64,000 bases of DNA from Clostridia bacterium. Its GTDB lineage: Bacteria > Bacillota > Clostridia > Oscillospirales > Acutalibacteraceae. Where the stretch lies: positions 1 to 64,000 of the forward strand of contig JAFQHU010000018.1 of assembly GCA_017397845.1 (NCBI GenBank). Reading direction: 5' to 3'. The translations under genes were made by a program, and so were the position numbers. The notes beneath the pieces are model-generated. The model was not told the DNA's origin. It worked only from the letters and a program-made list of their open reading frames with translations, and made no database searches. Below are positions 40,118 through 49,666 of the stretch, piece after piece (position 1 is the first letter of the stretch; each line of letters opens with the position of its first letter).

Positions 40118-41497
40118 ATGAAGTTAGCAGTTTTAGGCGGCGGCGGTGTCCGCTCGCCCTTTTTAGCCAAATCTATCGCTCTCGGTGCCAAGGATACAGG
40201 AATCACCGAGGTAGTATTTATGGATATAGATAAAGAGAAGCTTTTCACCTACGGAGTCATAGCCAAAAAGATTTCTTCTCTTCTCGCACCCGAACTCAGC
40301 TTTTCTCTCACTCTCGATGCAGACGAAGCACTCAGGGATGCAGATTTCATCATCACCACCATCCGAGCAGAGGGTGACGAGGGCAGAGTTTTCGACGAAA
40401 GAACAGCATTGAATCTCGGTGTGCTCGGCCAGGAGACCACAGGTGCAGGCGGCTTTGCTATGGCACTTCGCTCCATTCACACCCTTATGGACTACTGTGA
40501 AAAAATAAACAGGCTTTCAAAAAAGAATGCACCCGTATTCAACTTCACTAATCCAAGCGGTTTGGTTACACAGGCTCTGCGCACCATGGGCTATAACAAT
40601 GTTTACGGTGTTTGCGATGCACCGAGCGGATTTTTACGTCAGCTTAAGAATATGACAGGCAGAGAAAATCTCACCTGCGAATGCTTCGGTCTTAATCACC
40701 TCTCATGGTTCTGTGACTTCAGAGACGGTGACGAGGATTGCACAAATGAGATTTTAAATCATTCCCGGCTTTACGAGGATACGGAAATGGTGCACTTTGA
40801 CAAAGAGCTGGTCTCTCTTTCCGACAACTATCTTCCCAACGAATATCTTTATTTTTATCACTACCGTGACAAGGCCGTTTCCTCTGTTCTATCAGGTGCC
40901 AGAACAAGAGGCGAAACGATACTCGAAATCAATAATATGATGATGGAAGAAATGCGCACCATAGATGTGGAAAAAGATTTCGAAAAAGCCTTCCATTGCT
41001 TTATGAAGCACTACGCTATGCGTGAGGACAGCTATTTTTCGATCGAAACGGGTCACCTGAGAAAAGAAAAATTCCCCGTTCCCACCGTCGAAGAATACCT
41101 TGCTCAGCCCGAAAAAGGCGGTTATGCCGCAGTAGCATTGGAATTCATCAAAGCCTTTAATACCGGAAAGCCCGTTCAGATGGTTCTTTCCGTACCCAAC
41201 GAGGGCGCACTCGATTTTCTCGATGACGAAGATGTATGTGAGCTCACCTGCACAGTGGATAAAGAAGGCGTTCACCCCCACAAAATAAAAAATGTTCCCA
41301 CCATGCAAAAAAACCTTATCCGTGCCGTAAAGGATTATGAAAATCTTACTGTAGAGGCAATTATGAAAAAGGACAGAAACAAAGCTGTCAAAGCCCTCAC
41401 CGTCCATCCTTTGGTATGCTCTTATCCCGTAGCAGAAAAATTAGTTGATGCCTATGCAGAAAAATACATAAAATATATAGGTAATTGGCATGCTTAA
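40118..41497 (+). CDS. Glycoside hydrolase family 4 enzyme
   Basis: 459 residues. GH4 enzymes use NAD+ and a divalent metal to cleave glycosides by a redox elimination mechanism. The Rossmann start is MKLAVLGGGGVRSPF. Metal and substrate motifs are TNPSGLVTQAL, VCDAPSGF (the metal-binding Cys) and GLNHLSWF (His). Substrate specificity (6-phospho-glucoside, galactoside or glucuronide) cannot be read by eye, but the GPH symporter in the operon delivers unphosphorylated sugar, which argues against a phospho-glycoside. It overlaps the next gene by 8 bases. Confidence 0.88.
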   Translation: MKLAVLGGGGVRSPFLAKSIALGAKDTGITEVVFMDIDKEKLFTYGVIAKKISSLLAPELSFSLTLDADEALRDADFIITTIRAEGDEGRVFDERTALNLGVLGQETTGAGGFAMALRSIHTLMDYCEKINRLSKKNAPVFNFTNPSGLVTQALRTMGYNNVYGVCDAPSGFLRQLKNMTGRENLTCECFGLNHLSWFCDFRDGDEDCTNEILNHSRLYEDTEMVHFDKELVSLSDNYLPNEYLYFYHYRDKAVSSVLSGARTRGETILEINNMMMEEMRTIDVEKDFEKAFHCFMKHYAMREDSYFSIETGHLRKEKFPVPTVEEYLAQPEKGGYAAVALEFIKAFNTGKPVQMVLSVPNEGALDFLDDEDVCELTCTVDKEGVHPHKIKNVPTMQKNLIRAVKDYENLTVEAIMKKDRNKAVKALTVHPLVCSYPVAEKLVDAYAEKYIKYIGNWHA

Positions 41498-41954
41498 AAC
41501 ATTACTTGATGAAACAGAAATCCGTCTGAAGCCGTCAGACAGCAAAAATAACCGATATATTTATTTCAATGTTCCCGAAGGAACGGAAAAGCTTTTCATC
41601 ACTTATTCCTACTCGCCTAAAATACTTGAGGATAAAGAGAAAAGCTATACGCTTATCAGAGAAAATATCCTGCGTGATGCTCCTGAGGATATTGACCGTT
41701 ACACGGATTATGATGAGTTTATGCCTCTGAAAAATCTGGTCACCCTTTCTCTTGATTCACCGTTCGGCTTCCGCGGTGCGGCTCACCGCCACGACGAAAA
41801 ACAGTACCACGAAATATGTAAAGATTTCGCATCTCCCGGTTTTCTTAAGGGTGAAATATTCAAAGGCCAATGGAGACTTTCTCTTAATATTCACGCCGTC
41901 GTTACGGATATATGCACCTGCAGAATAAAAATTGAAGGTGAGGCGGAAAAATGA
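41490..41954 (+). CDS. Hypothetical beta-sandwich protein, partner of the PHP hydrolase
   Basis: 154 residues with no signal peptide. NRYIYFNVPEGTEKLFITYSYSPKI and FRGAAHRHDEK resemble the N-terminal domain that many CehA/McbA PHP hydrolases carry in the same chain. Here it is a separate ORF, overlapping GH4 by 8 bases and the PHP gene by 4 (ATGA). The split looks functional rather than a frameshift because both parts have start and stop signals. The role is unknown. Confidence 0.6.
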   Translation: MLKTLLDETEIRLKPSDSKNNRYIYFNVPEGTEKLFITYSYSPKILEDKEKSYTLIRENILRDAPEDIDRYTDYDEFMPLKNLVTLSLDSPFGFRGAAHRHDEKQYHEICKDFASPGFLKGEIFKGQWRLSLNIHAVVTDICTCRIKIEGEAEK

Positions 41955-42898
41955 AAAAATGGTATCCCTGTGAGCTTCATTGTCACACTCTCCATTCCGA
42001 CGGAAGCTTCACCGTAAAGGAGCTTTTGGAAACAGCCGGAGCAAGACATCTGAGCGGTATTTGCCTTACGGACCATAACACGGTTTCAGGTTGGGATGAG
42101 GCGGATTTGTACCCCGATATCCCCGTTCTCAAAGGGACAGAATACACCACCTATCACGGACATATTCTTTCTCTGGATGCCGGAAAAACGATTGATTGCT
42201 TCAATATAACCGACATCGACAAAGAGCTTTTTACCATCCGCGAAAGCGGCGGTCTCGTCGGTATGGCACATCCCTATCAGTTAGGTACACCCATCTGTAC
42301 GGGCGGCCGTTGGAATTACGACGTAAAAGATTTTTCTTTGGTCAACTATATGGAAATTTGGTCAGAGGGCGAAATGCTTATGACTCCCGCCAACCAAAGA
42401 GCGAAAAAATGGTGGCTCTCTCTTTTGGATAAAGGTTACCGCATTACTCCCACCTTCGGAAGAGATTGGCACAGAACCAAAGGCAACAAATTAACAGGTG
42501 CCTGCACCCTTCTTCACATCGACGGAGAAATCACTCCCGAAAAAATGAAAGAAGCCGTCAAAGCTGGCAGAACACAGCTTTCATTGGGCATCATTCTCGA
42601 TGTCAGCACGGGGGGAAAATCCGTCGGGGACACGGTGCAAAACGGGAAATCCGTCTTTGATATATCCTTAGATCACACGAGAGCAGACCTTTTCAAAGAT
42701 GAATATACCCTCACAGCAGAAGTGATAAAGGTAATCACCAAAGAAAATAAAACTGTTTACGAAGGTCCTTTCAAAAAGGGAAAAATAACCCTGTTGCTCG
42801 AAAAAGACAGCTACTATATATTTGAGCTTTGGGGAAAATTAAACGGCGAAGGCAATCACCTTATTTCCCTTTTGGCACCAATATATACCAAAAAATGA
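41951..42898 (+). CDS. CehA/McbA-like PHP-domain metallohydrolase
   Basis: 315 residues. PHP metal motifs are ELHCHTLHSDGSF (HxH), GICLTDHNTVSGW, EYTTYHGHILSLDA, GMAHPYQLG and GRDWHRTKGNKLTGA. CehA/McbA relatives hydrolyse phosphodiesters or carbamates; in this operon the substrate may be a sugar conjugate. It is not a good match for histidinol-phosphatase HisJ. The ATG overlaps the previous stop by 4 bases. Confidence 0.8.
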   Translation: MKKWYPCELHCHTLHSDGSFTVKELLETAGARHLSGICLTDHNTVSGWDEADLYPDIPVLKGTEYTTYHGHILSLDAGKTIDCFNITDIDKELFTIRESGGLVGMAHPYQLGTPICTGGRWNYDVKDFSLVNYMEIWSEGEMLMTPANQRAKKWWLSLLDKGYRITPTFGRDWHRTKGNKLTGACTLLHIDGEITPEKMKEAVKAGRTQLSLGIILDVSTGGKSVGDTVQNGKSVFDISLDHTRADLFKDEYTLTAEVIKVITKENKTVYEGPFKKGKITLLLEKDSYYIFELWGKLNGEGNHLISLLAPIYTKK

Positions 42899-42915
42899 AT
42901 TACAGGAGAGAGATT

Positions 42916-44370
42916 ATGGAAAAAACAAAAGAAAAACGCTATGTCGGCGTAAAAGAAACTGTCATTTACGGCATAGCAAACGGTGGTCAGTGCATCGGAT
43001 ATAATATGATGACAGCGCAAAGAGCATTCTTCCTCGTCAGTGTTTTCGGTGTGCCCGAAATCGTGGTTTCAACCATGCTCGCCGTTATGGCCTTTTGGGA
43101 TGCTTTCAATGACCCTATTATGGGAGCAGTTGTCGATAAAACCCGAACCCGCTACGGCAAGCTGAGACCTTATCTCATATTCGTACCTATTTTCCTCGGC
43201 ATAACCACAGTGCTGTTTTTCGGCGGTCCCATCTTTCTGACGGATGCCGCCTCAAAACCGATGAGAATAGTATATATGTGCATTACATATTTCATATGGG
43301 AATTTTTCTATACCATAGGTGATATTCCCTTTTGGGGACTTTCCTCTGCCATTTCCCCCAATCCTCTCGACCGTTCGAGAGTTATCAAATCCGCCCGTCT
43401 CATTTCAGGCATAATCGGCGGTATCCCCGGTATTATTATCACTGTATGCATCGACCTTTCCCGAAACGGTACCATTCCCCTTTCACTTTCTCAGGTTTTC
43501 TTTGTTCTGAGTATCGTTGCAGGTACATTCGGTATGTATCTTTTCTCACTCGCAGGTACAAAAACCAAAGAAAGAGTTGTCTATGTAAACGAAGAACCGA
43601 AGCTCAGCGAATGCTTTGCTTTCCTTTTCAAAAACAAGCCCTTGGTTCTCATAATGCTTTCTAACCTTATTTCCACTCTCGGCGGTATCGGCGGTACGTT
43701 CAGCGTTTATTATTACTATAACGCTCTCGGCGTAAACAGTCTTTCCCTTTTAGCGGGTCTTCCCGGTACCATCATCGGTTGGGTAACATATCCTCTTATG
43801 GCTATTCTCGAAAAACGTTGGTCCTCAAGACAGATTGTGGTCCGAGTGGCTATTATTAACGCAGGTGTAAACGCATTGGTTTTTCTGCTGGGCAGCAAAT
43901 ATTATACGAATATGAGCGTTATCGTTCCCCTGCTTATGCTCCAGGGCATGTCAGGTGCCGTTAATGCCTCCATCGGTGCAGTTATCCCCACCAAAATGAT
44001 AAGTGAAACCGTTGACTATATGGAATACGAAACAGGCAAAAGAAACGAAGGCATGGCTTTCTCTGTACTCACCTTTATGGGCAAGCTTACGGGCACCTTA
44101 TCCACCGCTCTCGGTACCGCTCTCATCCCCCTCGTAGGTCTCGTAAGAGACGAAGCAACTCAGATGATGGTTGTTTCCGAAAGCTCACCCATAAACACGA
44201 AATTCTGGCTTTGGGCACTCATTACGGTTATTCCCGCCGTTCTCGGTCTCTTCGCTCTTATTCCCTATAAATTTTATGACCTCGAAGGCGAAAAGCTGAA
44301 AAGCATACAGAATGAGGTTCAAAAAAGAAGAGAAGAAGCCTCTGCAAAAATTGTAAAGGAGGAAGTATAA
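42916..44370 (+). CDS. GPH-family sugar:cation symporter
   Basis: 484 residues and twelve hydrophobic segments. Family signatures are DAFNDPIMGAVVDKTRTRYGKLRPYLI after helix 2 and the FWGLSSAISPNPLDRSRVIKSARL loop. GPH carriers import glycosides, pentosides or hexuronides with Na+ or H+. In this operon it should feed GH4. I chose the ATG at 42916 with AGGAGAGAG upstream; the longer frame overlaps the PHP gene. Its stop shares a base with the next start (TAATG). Confidence 0.88.
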   Translation: MEKTKEKRYVGVKETVIYGIANGGQCIGYNMMTAQRAFFLVSVFGVPEIVVSTMLAVMAFWDAFNDPIMGAVVDKTRTRYGKLRPYLIFVPIFLGITTVLFFGGPIFLTDAASKPMRIVYMCITYFIWEFFYTIGDIPFWGLSSAISPNPLDRSRVIKSARLISGIIGGIPGIIITVCIDLSRNGTIPLSLSQVFFVLSIVAGTFGMYLFSLAGTKTKERVVYVNEEPKLSECFAFLFKNKPLVLIMLSNLISTLGGIGGTFSVYYYYNALGVNSLSLLAGLPGTIIGWVTYPLMAILEKRWSSRQIVVRVAIINAGVNALVFLLGSKYYTNMSVIVPLLMLQGMSGAVNASIGAVIPTKMISETVDYMEYETGKRNEGMAFSVLTFMGKLTGTLSTALGTALIPLVGLVRDEATQMMVVSESSPINTKFWLWALITVIPAVLGLFALIPYKFYDLEGEKLKSIQNEVQKRREEASAKIVKEEV

Positions 44371-44600
44371 TGGATAAATGTCCGAAATGCGGTAAAAAAC
44401 TCAGCTTATTTTATGTAAAGCAGACCTGCAGTGAATGCGGGTGCAACATCCTTTATTACGATATGGAAAAGCGTTTGGAAGAAGATGCCGTGCAGGCAGA
44501 AAAAGAATTTGAGGCTCTCGGAAAATTCCTTGACAGGGTTACTCCCTCTTTTATAAAAAACAGAAAGGAAAACAAAAATGAAAATAACGGTATTGAGTGA
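44370..44600 (+). CDS. Small zinc-ribbon protein
   Basis: 76 residues. CPKCGKKLSLFYVKQTCSECG has two CxxC pairs 16 residues apart, a typical zinc ribbon, followed by a charged helix (MEKRLEEDAVQAEKEFEAL). The function is unknown. It is translationally coupled at both ends: 1-base overlap upstream, 23 bases downstream. Confidence 0.7.
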   Translation: MDKCPKCGKKLSLFYVKQTCSECGCNILYYDMEKRLEEDAVQAEKEFEALGKFLDRVTPSFIKNRKENKNENNGIE

Positions 44601-45396
44601 CAATATCGCTCCCGGCAAAACACCTCTAAAGGGAGAATGGGGACTTTCCTTTCATATAGAGTACGAAGGCAAACGCTTTCTTTTGGACACGGGTGCATCT
44701 TCACTGTTTTCAAAAAATGCCGAAAAGCTCGGTATAGACCTGTCCGAAGTGGACATGGGCATACTTTCCCACAGTCATTACGACCATTCAGACGGTATGG
44801 ATGAATTTTTCAAGCTCAACAATGCTGCACCCTTTTACATCAGAGCCGAATGTGAGGATAACTGCTACGGCAAAAGATTTATCTTCTCTAAGTACATCGG
44901 CATAAAAAAAGGACTTACAAAAAAGTACCGAAACAGAATTGTCCGTGTAAAGGGCAGCATAAAGCTCTGCGACGGGGTGCACCTTATCTGTCATACCGGT
45001 GATGATTTACAGGAAACAGGTAAAAAAGCAGGTCTTTATAAAAAAATAAACGGAAAACTTATCCCCGACGATTTCGACCATGAGCAAAGCTTGGTTTTTG
45101 AGACGGAAAAGGGTCTCGTTATTTTCAACAGCTGCAGTCACGCAGGCCCCGATAATATTCTCCGTGAAATAAAGGACGCCTTTCCGCAAAAAAATGCCTA
45201 CGCTTATTTCGGCGGTCTTCACCTTTATAAAAGCAACGAGGAAGAAATACGCCGTATGGGTGAAGTGCTGAAAAGCAGCACTTTGCACCTTATTGTAACA
45301 GGTCACTGTACCGGAGACAAAGCTTATAAAATCCTTAAAGAAGATTTGGGAGACCGTCTCTCTCAACTTTTTGTAGGCAAGGTAACTGAGATATGA
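44578..45396 (+). CDS. MBL-fold metallohydrolase (COG1237-like)
   Basis: 272 residues. The metal motif is LSHSHYDHSDGMDEF (HxHxDH), followed by LICHTGD, NSCSHAGPDNILREI and VTGHCTGDKAY. This pattern belongs to the branch that includes 7,8-dihydropterin-6-methyl-(ribofuranosyl)aminobenzene 5'-phosphate synthase-like proteins, but the bacterial substrates are unknown. It overlaps the next gene by 4 bases. Confidence 0.82.
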   Translation: MKITVLSDNIAPGKTPLKGEWGLSFHIEYEGKRFLLDTGASSLFSKNAEKLGIDLSEVDMGILSHSHYDHSDGMDEFFKLNNAAPFYIRAECEDNCYGKRFIFSKYIGIKKGLTKKYRNRIVRVKGSIKLCDGVHLICHTGDDLQETGKKAGLYKKINGKLIPDDFDHEQSLVFETEKGLVIFNSCSHAGPDNILREIKDAFPQKNAYAYFGGLHLYKSNEEEIRRMGEVLKSSTLHLIVTGHCTGDKAYKILKEDLGDRLSQLFVGKVTEI

Positions 45397-46085
45397 CGAA
45401 GGAAGAAATAAGAGAAATGCTTTTTTCTCTGCGCGACGAAAAATATGCCGACTTTACGTCCGGTCTCATCCCCACTGTGCCGAAAGAAAGCTTCATCGGT
45501 GTTCGCTCTCCCGCTTTGCGTTCCGTGGCAAAGGAGATATACCGAAGCGGTGATTACAAAGCTTTTCTTTCGGAGCTTCCCCATAAATATTACGAAGAAA
45601 ACAATCTTCACGGCTTCATTATATGTCAGATAAAGGATATTGACGAATGTATAGCCGAGCTTCGCCGTTTCATCCCCTTTACGGACAATTGGGCAACAAA
45701 CGACTGCACCCGTCCCCCTGTACTTAAAAAGTACCCGGAAAAGACTCTGAAGCTTGCTTCGGAATATCTGAACTCTGAGGATACCTACACCCTGAGATAC
45801 GGCATCGGGTTGCTTCTTTCTTATTTTCTCGACGAAAATTTCGACGAAGAACATCTGAAAGCCGTCTCAGAAATAATAAGTGACGAATATTATGTGAATA
45901 TGATGATAGCATGGTATTTTGCCACAGCATTGGCAAAGCAGTTCGAAGCCGCTGTGCCCTATATCGAAAAGAGAATTCTTTCTCCGTGGGTACATAATAA
46001 AACCATACAAAAAGCTTCGGAAAGCTACAGAGTGAGCGAAGATAAAAAAGCTTACCTTAAAAGCCTTAAAATAAAAATCAGATAA
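45393..46085 (+). CDS. AlkD-like DNA alkylation repair protein
   Basis: 230 residues of HEAT-like helical repeats. SFIGVRSPALRSVAKEIY, HGFIICQIKD and FIPFTDNWATNDC are family stretches of AlkD DNA glycosylases, which remove N3- and N7-alkylated bases without base flipping. Finding it as the last gene of a sugar operon is odd; it may simply be co-transcribed. The stop is 70 bases before the GH51 start and is followed at once by the GH51 promoter. Confidence 0.82.
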   Translation: MTKEEIREMLFSLRDEKYADFTSGLIPTVPKESFIGVRSPALRSVAKEIYRSGDYKAFLSELPHKYYEENNLHGFIICQIKDIDECIAELRRFIPFTDNWATNDCTRPPVLKKYPEKTLKLASEYLNSEDTYTLRYGIGLLLSYFLDENFDEEHLKAVSEIISDEYYVNMMIAWYFATALAKQFEAAVPYIEKRILSPWVHNKTIQKASESYRVSEDKKAYLKSLKIKIR

Positions 46086-46114
46086 TTGACTTTTTTTCGG
46101 TTATCAAATATTAT
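46086..46114 (+). promoter_or_regulatory. Promoter of the GH51 gene
   Basis: -35 TTGACT (46086-46091), 17-bp spacer, -10 TATTAT (46109-46114), beginning at the first base after the AlkD stop codon. Confidence 0.65.
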
Positions 46115-46154
46115 ATTCAGTAAATTATTCTTTGCAAAAAGAAGGAGGATAAAT

Positions 46155-48896
46155 ATGACACAAAAACTTTATGCCTTTTACAAAAGAATACTCGCTTTCA
46201 TCATGTCAGCGCTTCTCTCTTTGGGCATCACCTTCGGTGACAGCGGCGAAAAGAACTTTGACCGTCCCGATGCAAACACTGTTTCCGCATACAGCCTCGA
46301 ATACAGTGACTATGCCCTGTCGGTCGATGCCGGAGATAAGGTGCACGATATCAGCGACATGCTTTTCGGCATATTCTTTGAGGATATCAACTTTGCCGCT
46401 GACGGCGGTCTTTATGCCGAAAAGGTGGTTAACCGTTCCTTTGAATACGGAGAATTAGCCGCTGATGACGAGCTTCACGGCTGGAGCGGTGTAGGTAACG
46501 CCAAATATTATATCGAATCAGCCGATGCTCTCAACAAAAACAACCCCCACTATGCAGTGATTGAAAACAGCACAGCTGACCTCGCAGGTATCGCAAACAA
46601 AGGCTTTCTCGAAGGTATGGCTATCGAAAAGGAAAAATATAACCTCTCACTGTATGCCAAAGGTGATGCTGACATCACCGTAAGGCTCACCGCCGACGGT
46701 AAAACCGCAGGCGAAGCTGTTATCAAAGGGATCACCGACGAATGGGTAAAATATGAGGTTTCTTTTGACTCATCTGTTTCTGCTCACGAGAAAGTTTTCC
46801 TTCAGGTGCTTATCGGCAAAGGTAAAACAGCAGTCGATATGATTTCTCTTTTCCCTGCCGAAACCTATAAAGGTCACGGTATGAGAAAAGACCTCGGTGA
46901 AAAATTAGAAGCTCTCAATCCTGCTTTTCTCCGTTTCCCCGGCGGCTGTGTAATCGAAGGTTGGGACAAAGAATCCATGTACGATTGGAAAGCATCCCTC
47001 GGTGTCGATAAGGATACTGACCTTCCCCTCGTGTTCGACGGAAAATACGGTGATGTTGCCGCGCGCTCCTACGGCACAAACCTTTGGACAAATTTAAGCC
47101 TTACAGAGGATACTCTCCCCTGTTATATGAGCTATGGTCTCGGATTTTTTGAATATTTTCAGCTCGCAGAGGATCTCGGTGCTGTCGGTGTTCCCGTTAT
47201 CAATTGCGGTATTTACTGCCAGATGAGAGGTAAAGGCCCCGTGGAAATGTATGAGCCGGGAACTGAAATTTATACAGCAGAGTTTGCTCAATATTTAGAT
47301 GATATGCATGACCTTGTCGAATTCTGCCGCGGAGACGTAAATTCCGATTGGGGTAAAGTGAGAGCTTCGTTGGGACATGCGGAGCCCTTTGAACTGAAAT
47401 ACATTTGCATCGGCAACGAGCAGGAGGGTCAGGTTTACTTTGACCGCTATGCTGCTTTCCTCGACTATTTCAATGAAAAGAAAGCCGAATATCCCGACCT
47501 TTATGAAGGTTTGGAGCTTATTTACTCCTCAGGTGCTGACGATGCCACAAGCGGTGCAAATTACCTTGCTTCCTATGAATTTGCAAAGGATTATGCGGCA
47601 GAAAAGGGTATCACAGACATAAAGGATTTTGCCGGTGCCACGGACCATCATTACTATAACCCGCCCTCATGGTTCCTCGGAAACACCGACCATTATGATC
47701 CCGAAAATTATTCAAGAGATATCGCAGGTATGACAGATACTCACTATGGCGGTGCTTTAAAGGTATTCATCGGTGAATATGCAGCTCAATCGAACCGACT
47801 CGAAGCAGCACTCAGCGAAGCGGCATATATGACGGGAATCGAAAGAAACGGTGACATTATCGAAATGGCTGCCTATGCTCCCCTTTTCGGTAACCTTACC
47901 GCCACTCATTGGGCACCCGACCTTATTTGGTTCAACAATCACCTTTCCACGGGCTCCATCAACTACTATGTTCAAAAGCTTTTCGGAAACAATGCAGGTG
48001 ACGCACTCCTCGCTTCAGAGCTTAAAGGCGCAGAAGCAGAAAATACAAACCTTAAAGGTAAAGTCGGTCTCGGCACTTGGTGGACAGCGGCTGAGTTTGA
48101 CAATGTAAAAGTAACAAGCAATAAAACAGGTTTGCCTCTCGCCACTGACTGCTTCACTCTTCCCACAAACTTCTGGTGGGATTGGAAGCAGGTAACGGAC
48201 GGCAATTGGAAAATCAAAGGCGGTAAGCTTACACAGACAAACACCTGGCACGCTTATAATGAACTCGGTGCATCAGCATTTTTCGGTAAAGAGGATTGGT
48301 CAGATTACACCTACACCTTTGAAGCCACCAAAACAGACGGCGGAGAAGGCTTCTACATCCCCTTCCTTATCGAAGACGAAAGCAATATGTTCTTCTGGAA
48401 TATCGGTGGTTGGGGTAACACCAAATCCTCTCTTCAAAGAATGGAGAACGGAGTGAAAACAGGCGAAATTTTTGAAACTACAACCGACTTCACTGTCGAA
48501 ACAGGCAAAACCTATGAAATCAAAATCGTAGTAGACGGCATCAACATCAAAGGCTACATCGACGGCGAGCTTCAGTTTGATTACACCGCTGACAACGGCA
48601 CAAAGGCGAATGCTTACCATGTGGTTTCCGAGGACAAGGAAACAGGCGACCTCATCATTAAGCTCGTCAACGTAACAGGAAAAGACAGAGTGTTCGCTAT
48701 AGATATCGCAAATCTCGGTGCAGTAAGCGCCGCGGCTACGGTTAATCAGGTGGCAGGCGACAGTCTCGACAATGATAACATTCTCGGTGCTGAGGAGGAC
48801 TGTGTGATGGAAGAGTTTACTCTCGAAGGTATCAGCGATAAATTCAACTACACAGCACCCATGTATTCCGTAACAGCTATCAGAATTCACAGATAA
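46155..48896 (+). CDS. Secreted GH51-type alpha-L-arabinofuranosidase
   Basis: 913 residues with a signal peptide (ILAFIMSALLSLGITFG). MLFGIFFEDINFAADGGLYAE opens the GH51 fold, and a CBM-like insertion (NLSLYAKGDADITVRL) follows. The catalytic (beta/alpha)8 barrel has acid/base E422 in CIGNEQEG and nucleophile E541 in VFIGEYAAQ. A LamG/concanavalin-like domain (about 650-800, with WDWKQVTDGNWKIKGGKL) interrupts the C-terminal beta domain, which ends MYSVTAIRIHR. It releases arabinose from plant hemicellulose or arabinan outside the cell. RBS AAGGAGG. It is longer than intracellular GH51 enzymes because of the added domains. Confidence 0.87.
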   Translation: MTQKLYAFYKRILAFIMSALLSLGITFGDSGEKNFDRPDANTVSAYSLEYSDYALSVDAGDKVHDISDMLFGIFFEDINFAADGGLYAEKVVNRSFEYGELAADDELHGWSGVGNAKYYIESADALNKNNPHYAVIENSTADLAGIANKGFLEGMAIEKEKYNLSLYAKGDADITVRLTADGKTAGEAVIKGITDEWVKYEVSFDSSVSAHEKVFLQVLIGKGKTAVDMISLFPAETYKGHGMRKDLGEKLEALNPAFLRFPGGCVIEGWDKESMYDWKASLGVDKDTDLPLVFDGKYGDVAARSYGTNLWTNLSLTEDTLPCYMSYGLGFFEYFQLAEDLGAVGVPVINCGIYCQMRGKGPVEMYEPGTEIYTAEFAQYLDDMHDLVEFCRGDVNSDWGKVRASLGHAEPFELKYICIGNEQEGQVYFDRYAAFLDYFNEKKAEYPDLYEGLELIYSSGADDATSGANYLASYEFAKDYAAEKGITDIKDFAGATDHHYYNPPSWFLGNTDHYDPENYSRDIAGMTDTHYGGALKVFIGEYAAQSNRLEAALSEAAYMTGIERNGDIIEMAAYAPLFGNLTATHWAPDLIWFNNHLSTGSINYYVQKLFGNNAGDALLASELKGAEAENTNLKGKVGLGTWWTAAEFDNVKVTSNKTGLPLATDCFTLPTNFWWDWKQVTDGNWKIKGGKLTQTNTWHAYNELGASAFFGKEDWSDYTYTFEATKTDGGEGFYIPFLIEDESNMFFWNIGGWGNTKSSLQRMENGVKTGEIFETTTDFTVETGKTYEIKIVVDGINIKGYIDGELQFDYTADNGTKANAYHVVSEDKETGDLIIKLVNVTGKDRVFAIDIANLGAVSAAATVNQVAGDSLDNDNILGAEEDCVMEEFTLEGISDKFNYTAPMYSVTAIRIHR

Positions 48897-48914
48897 GTTT
48901 TTTGTAAAAAAATT

Positions 48915-48946
48915 AAGAGCAACCTTTTCACGGGTTGCTCTTTTTG
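48915..48946. terminator. Bidirectional terminator between GH51 and TraX
   Basis: AGAGCAACC / GGTTGCTCT, 9-bp stem, loop of 8, then TTTTTG; A-rich upstream. Confidence 0.8.
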
Positions 48947-49660
48947 TTATAAATTAATCAGAATATTTACACCGTAAATCGCCGCAAGGTGCAAGGGATA
49001 AAAGAGATAGAAGAAATATTTCAGATTCCTTTTTCCGCCCTCTCCGTTATAAAAGCACAACAGTAAGACAGGTATCATAGCGAAAAAGAAAAAGGGTGTA
49101 AAGAGACCGTAAAGCCTTGCAGCCACAAAAGCAAGTCCCGCAGTAAAGCAAAGCAGTTTTTTTATTTTATCTTTACTCATTACTGCAAAAAGCGGCAGAA
49201 TTATGCCCTCTATACCGTAATCAAGGCTGATTTTCACTCCAGTTTCGGCTGAAACACAGCCGAAAAGATAATCCACGGCCCAAAAAACACCGACAGTCAT
49301 AATAAATATGATTCTGTTTTTGAAGCTGTTATCCTCGTTAAGGCGAAGAAACACACCGCAAAGAATTATCGAACAGGAAAAAGTAAAAAGTATATTGAGA
49401 TAAAAGCCCATACCGCTTCCCGTTATTAAGCTTTCGACAATATATACAACCTGACATATAAGTGCAAGTATAAACAAACGCAGAAAATATTTCTTTCTGT
49501 CCCGTGTATGAAGACAGCCTTCACCGATAAAAAAGGCAAAAATGGGCATGGCGATTCTGCCGATAATACGTAAAAGCTGAACATCCGGAAAAAGAACATA
49601 GCCTATATGGTCAATCAGCATAGACAAACAGGCTATAATTTTAAGGTGGTTACGGTTCAT
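48947..49660 (-). CDS. TraX family membrane protein
   Basis: 237 residues and about eight hydrophobic segments. The start NHLKIIACLSMLIDHIGYVLFP and then IGRIAMPIFAFFIGEG are the TraX signature. TraX acetylates F pilin in plasmids; chromosomal relatives in Firmicutes have unknown acyltransferase-type roles. No good RBS is visible. It starts 6 bases after ridA and may be translated by coupling. Confidence 0.85.
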   Translation of the reverse strand: MNRNHLKIIACLSMLIDHIGYVLFPDVQLLRIIGRIAMPIFAFFIGEGCLHTRDRKKYFLRLFILALICQVVYIVESLITGSGMGFYLNILFTFSCSIILCGVFLRLNEDNSFKNRIIFIMTVGVFWAVDYLFGCVSAETGVKISLDYGIEGIILPLFAVMSKDKIKKLLCFTAGLAFVAARLYGLFTPFFFFAMIPVLLLCFYNGEGGKRNLKYFFYLFYPLHLAAIYGVNILINL

Positions 49661-49666
49661 CTGATA

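Noticed and set aside
41951..42898. PHP protein as the missing histidinol-phosphate phosphatase
   Set aside because: Motifs and length fit CehA/McbA-type hydrolases, and it is embedded in a sugar operon far from his.
41490..42898. Frameshifted single CehA gene
   Set aside because: The two parts have their own start and stop with a clean ATGA overlap, the normal coupling seen in the rest of the operon.
48300..48890. 196-codon minus-strand frame opposite the GH51 C-terminus
   Set aside because: Shadow of the GH51 reading frame; no start signals.
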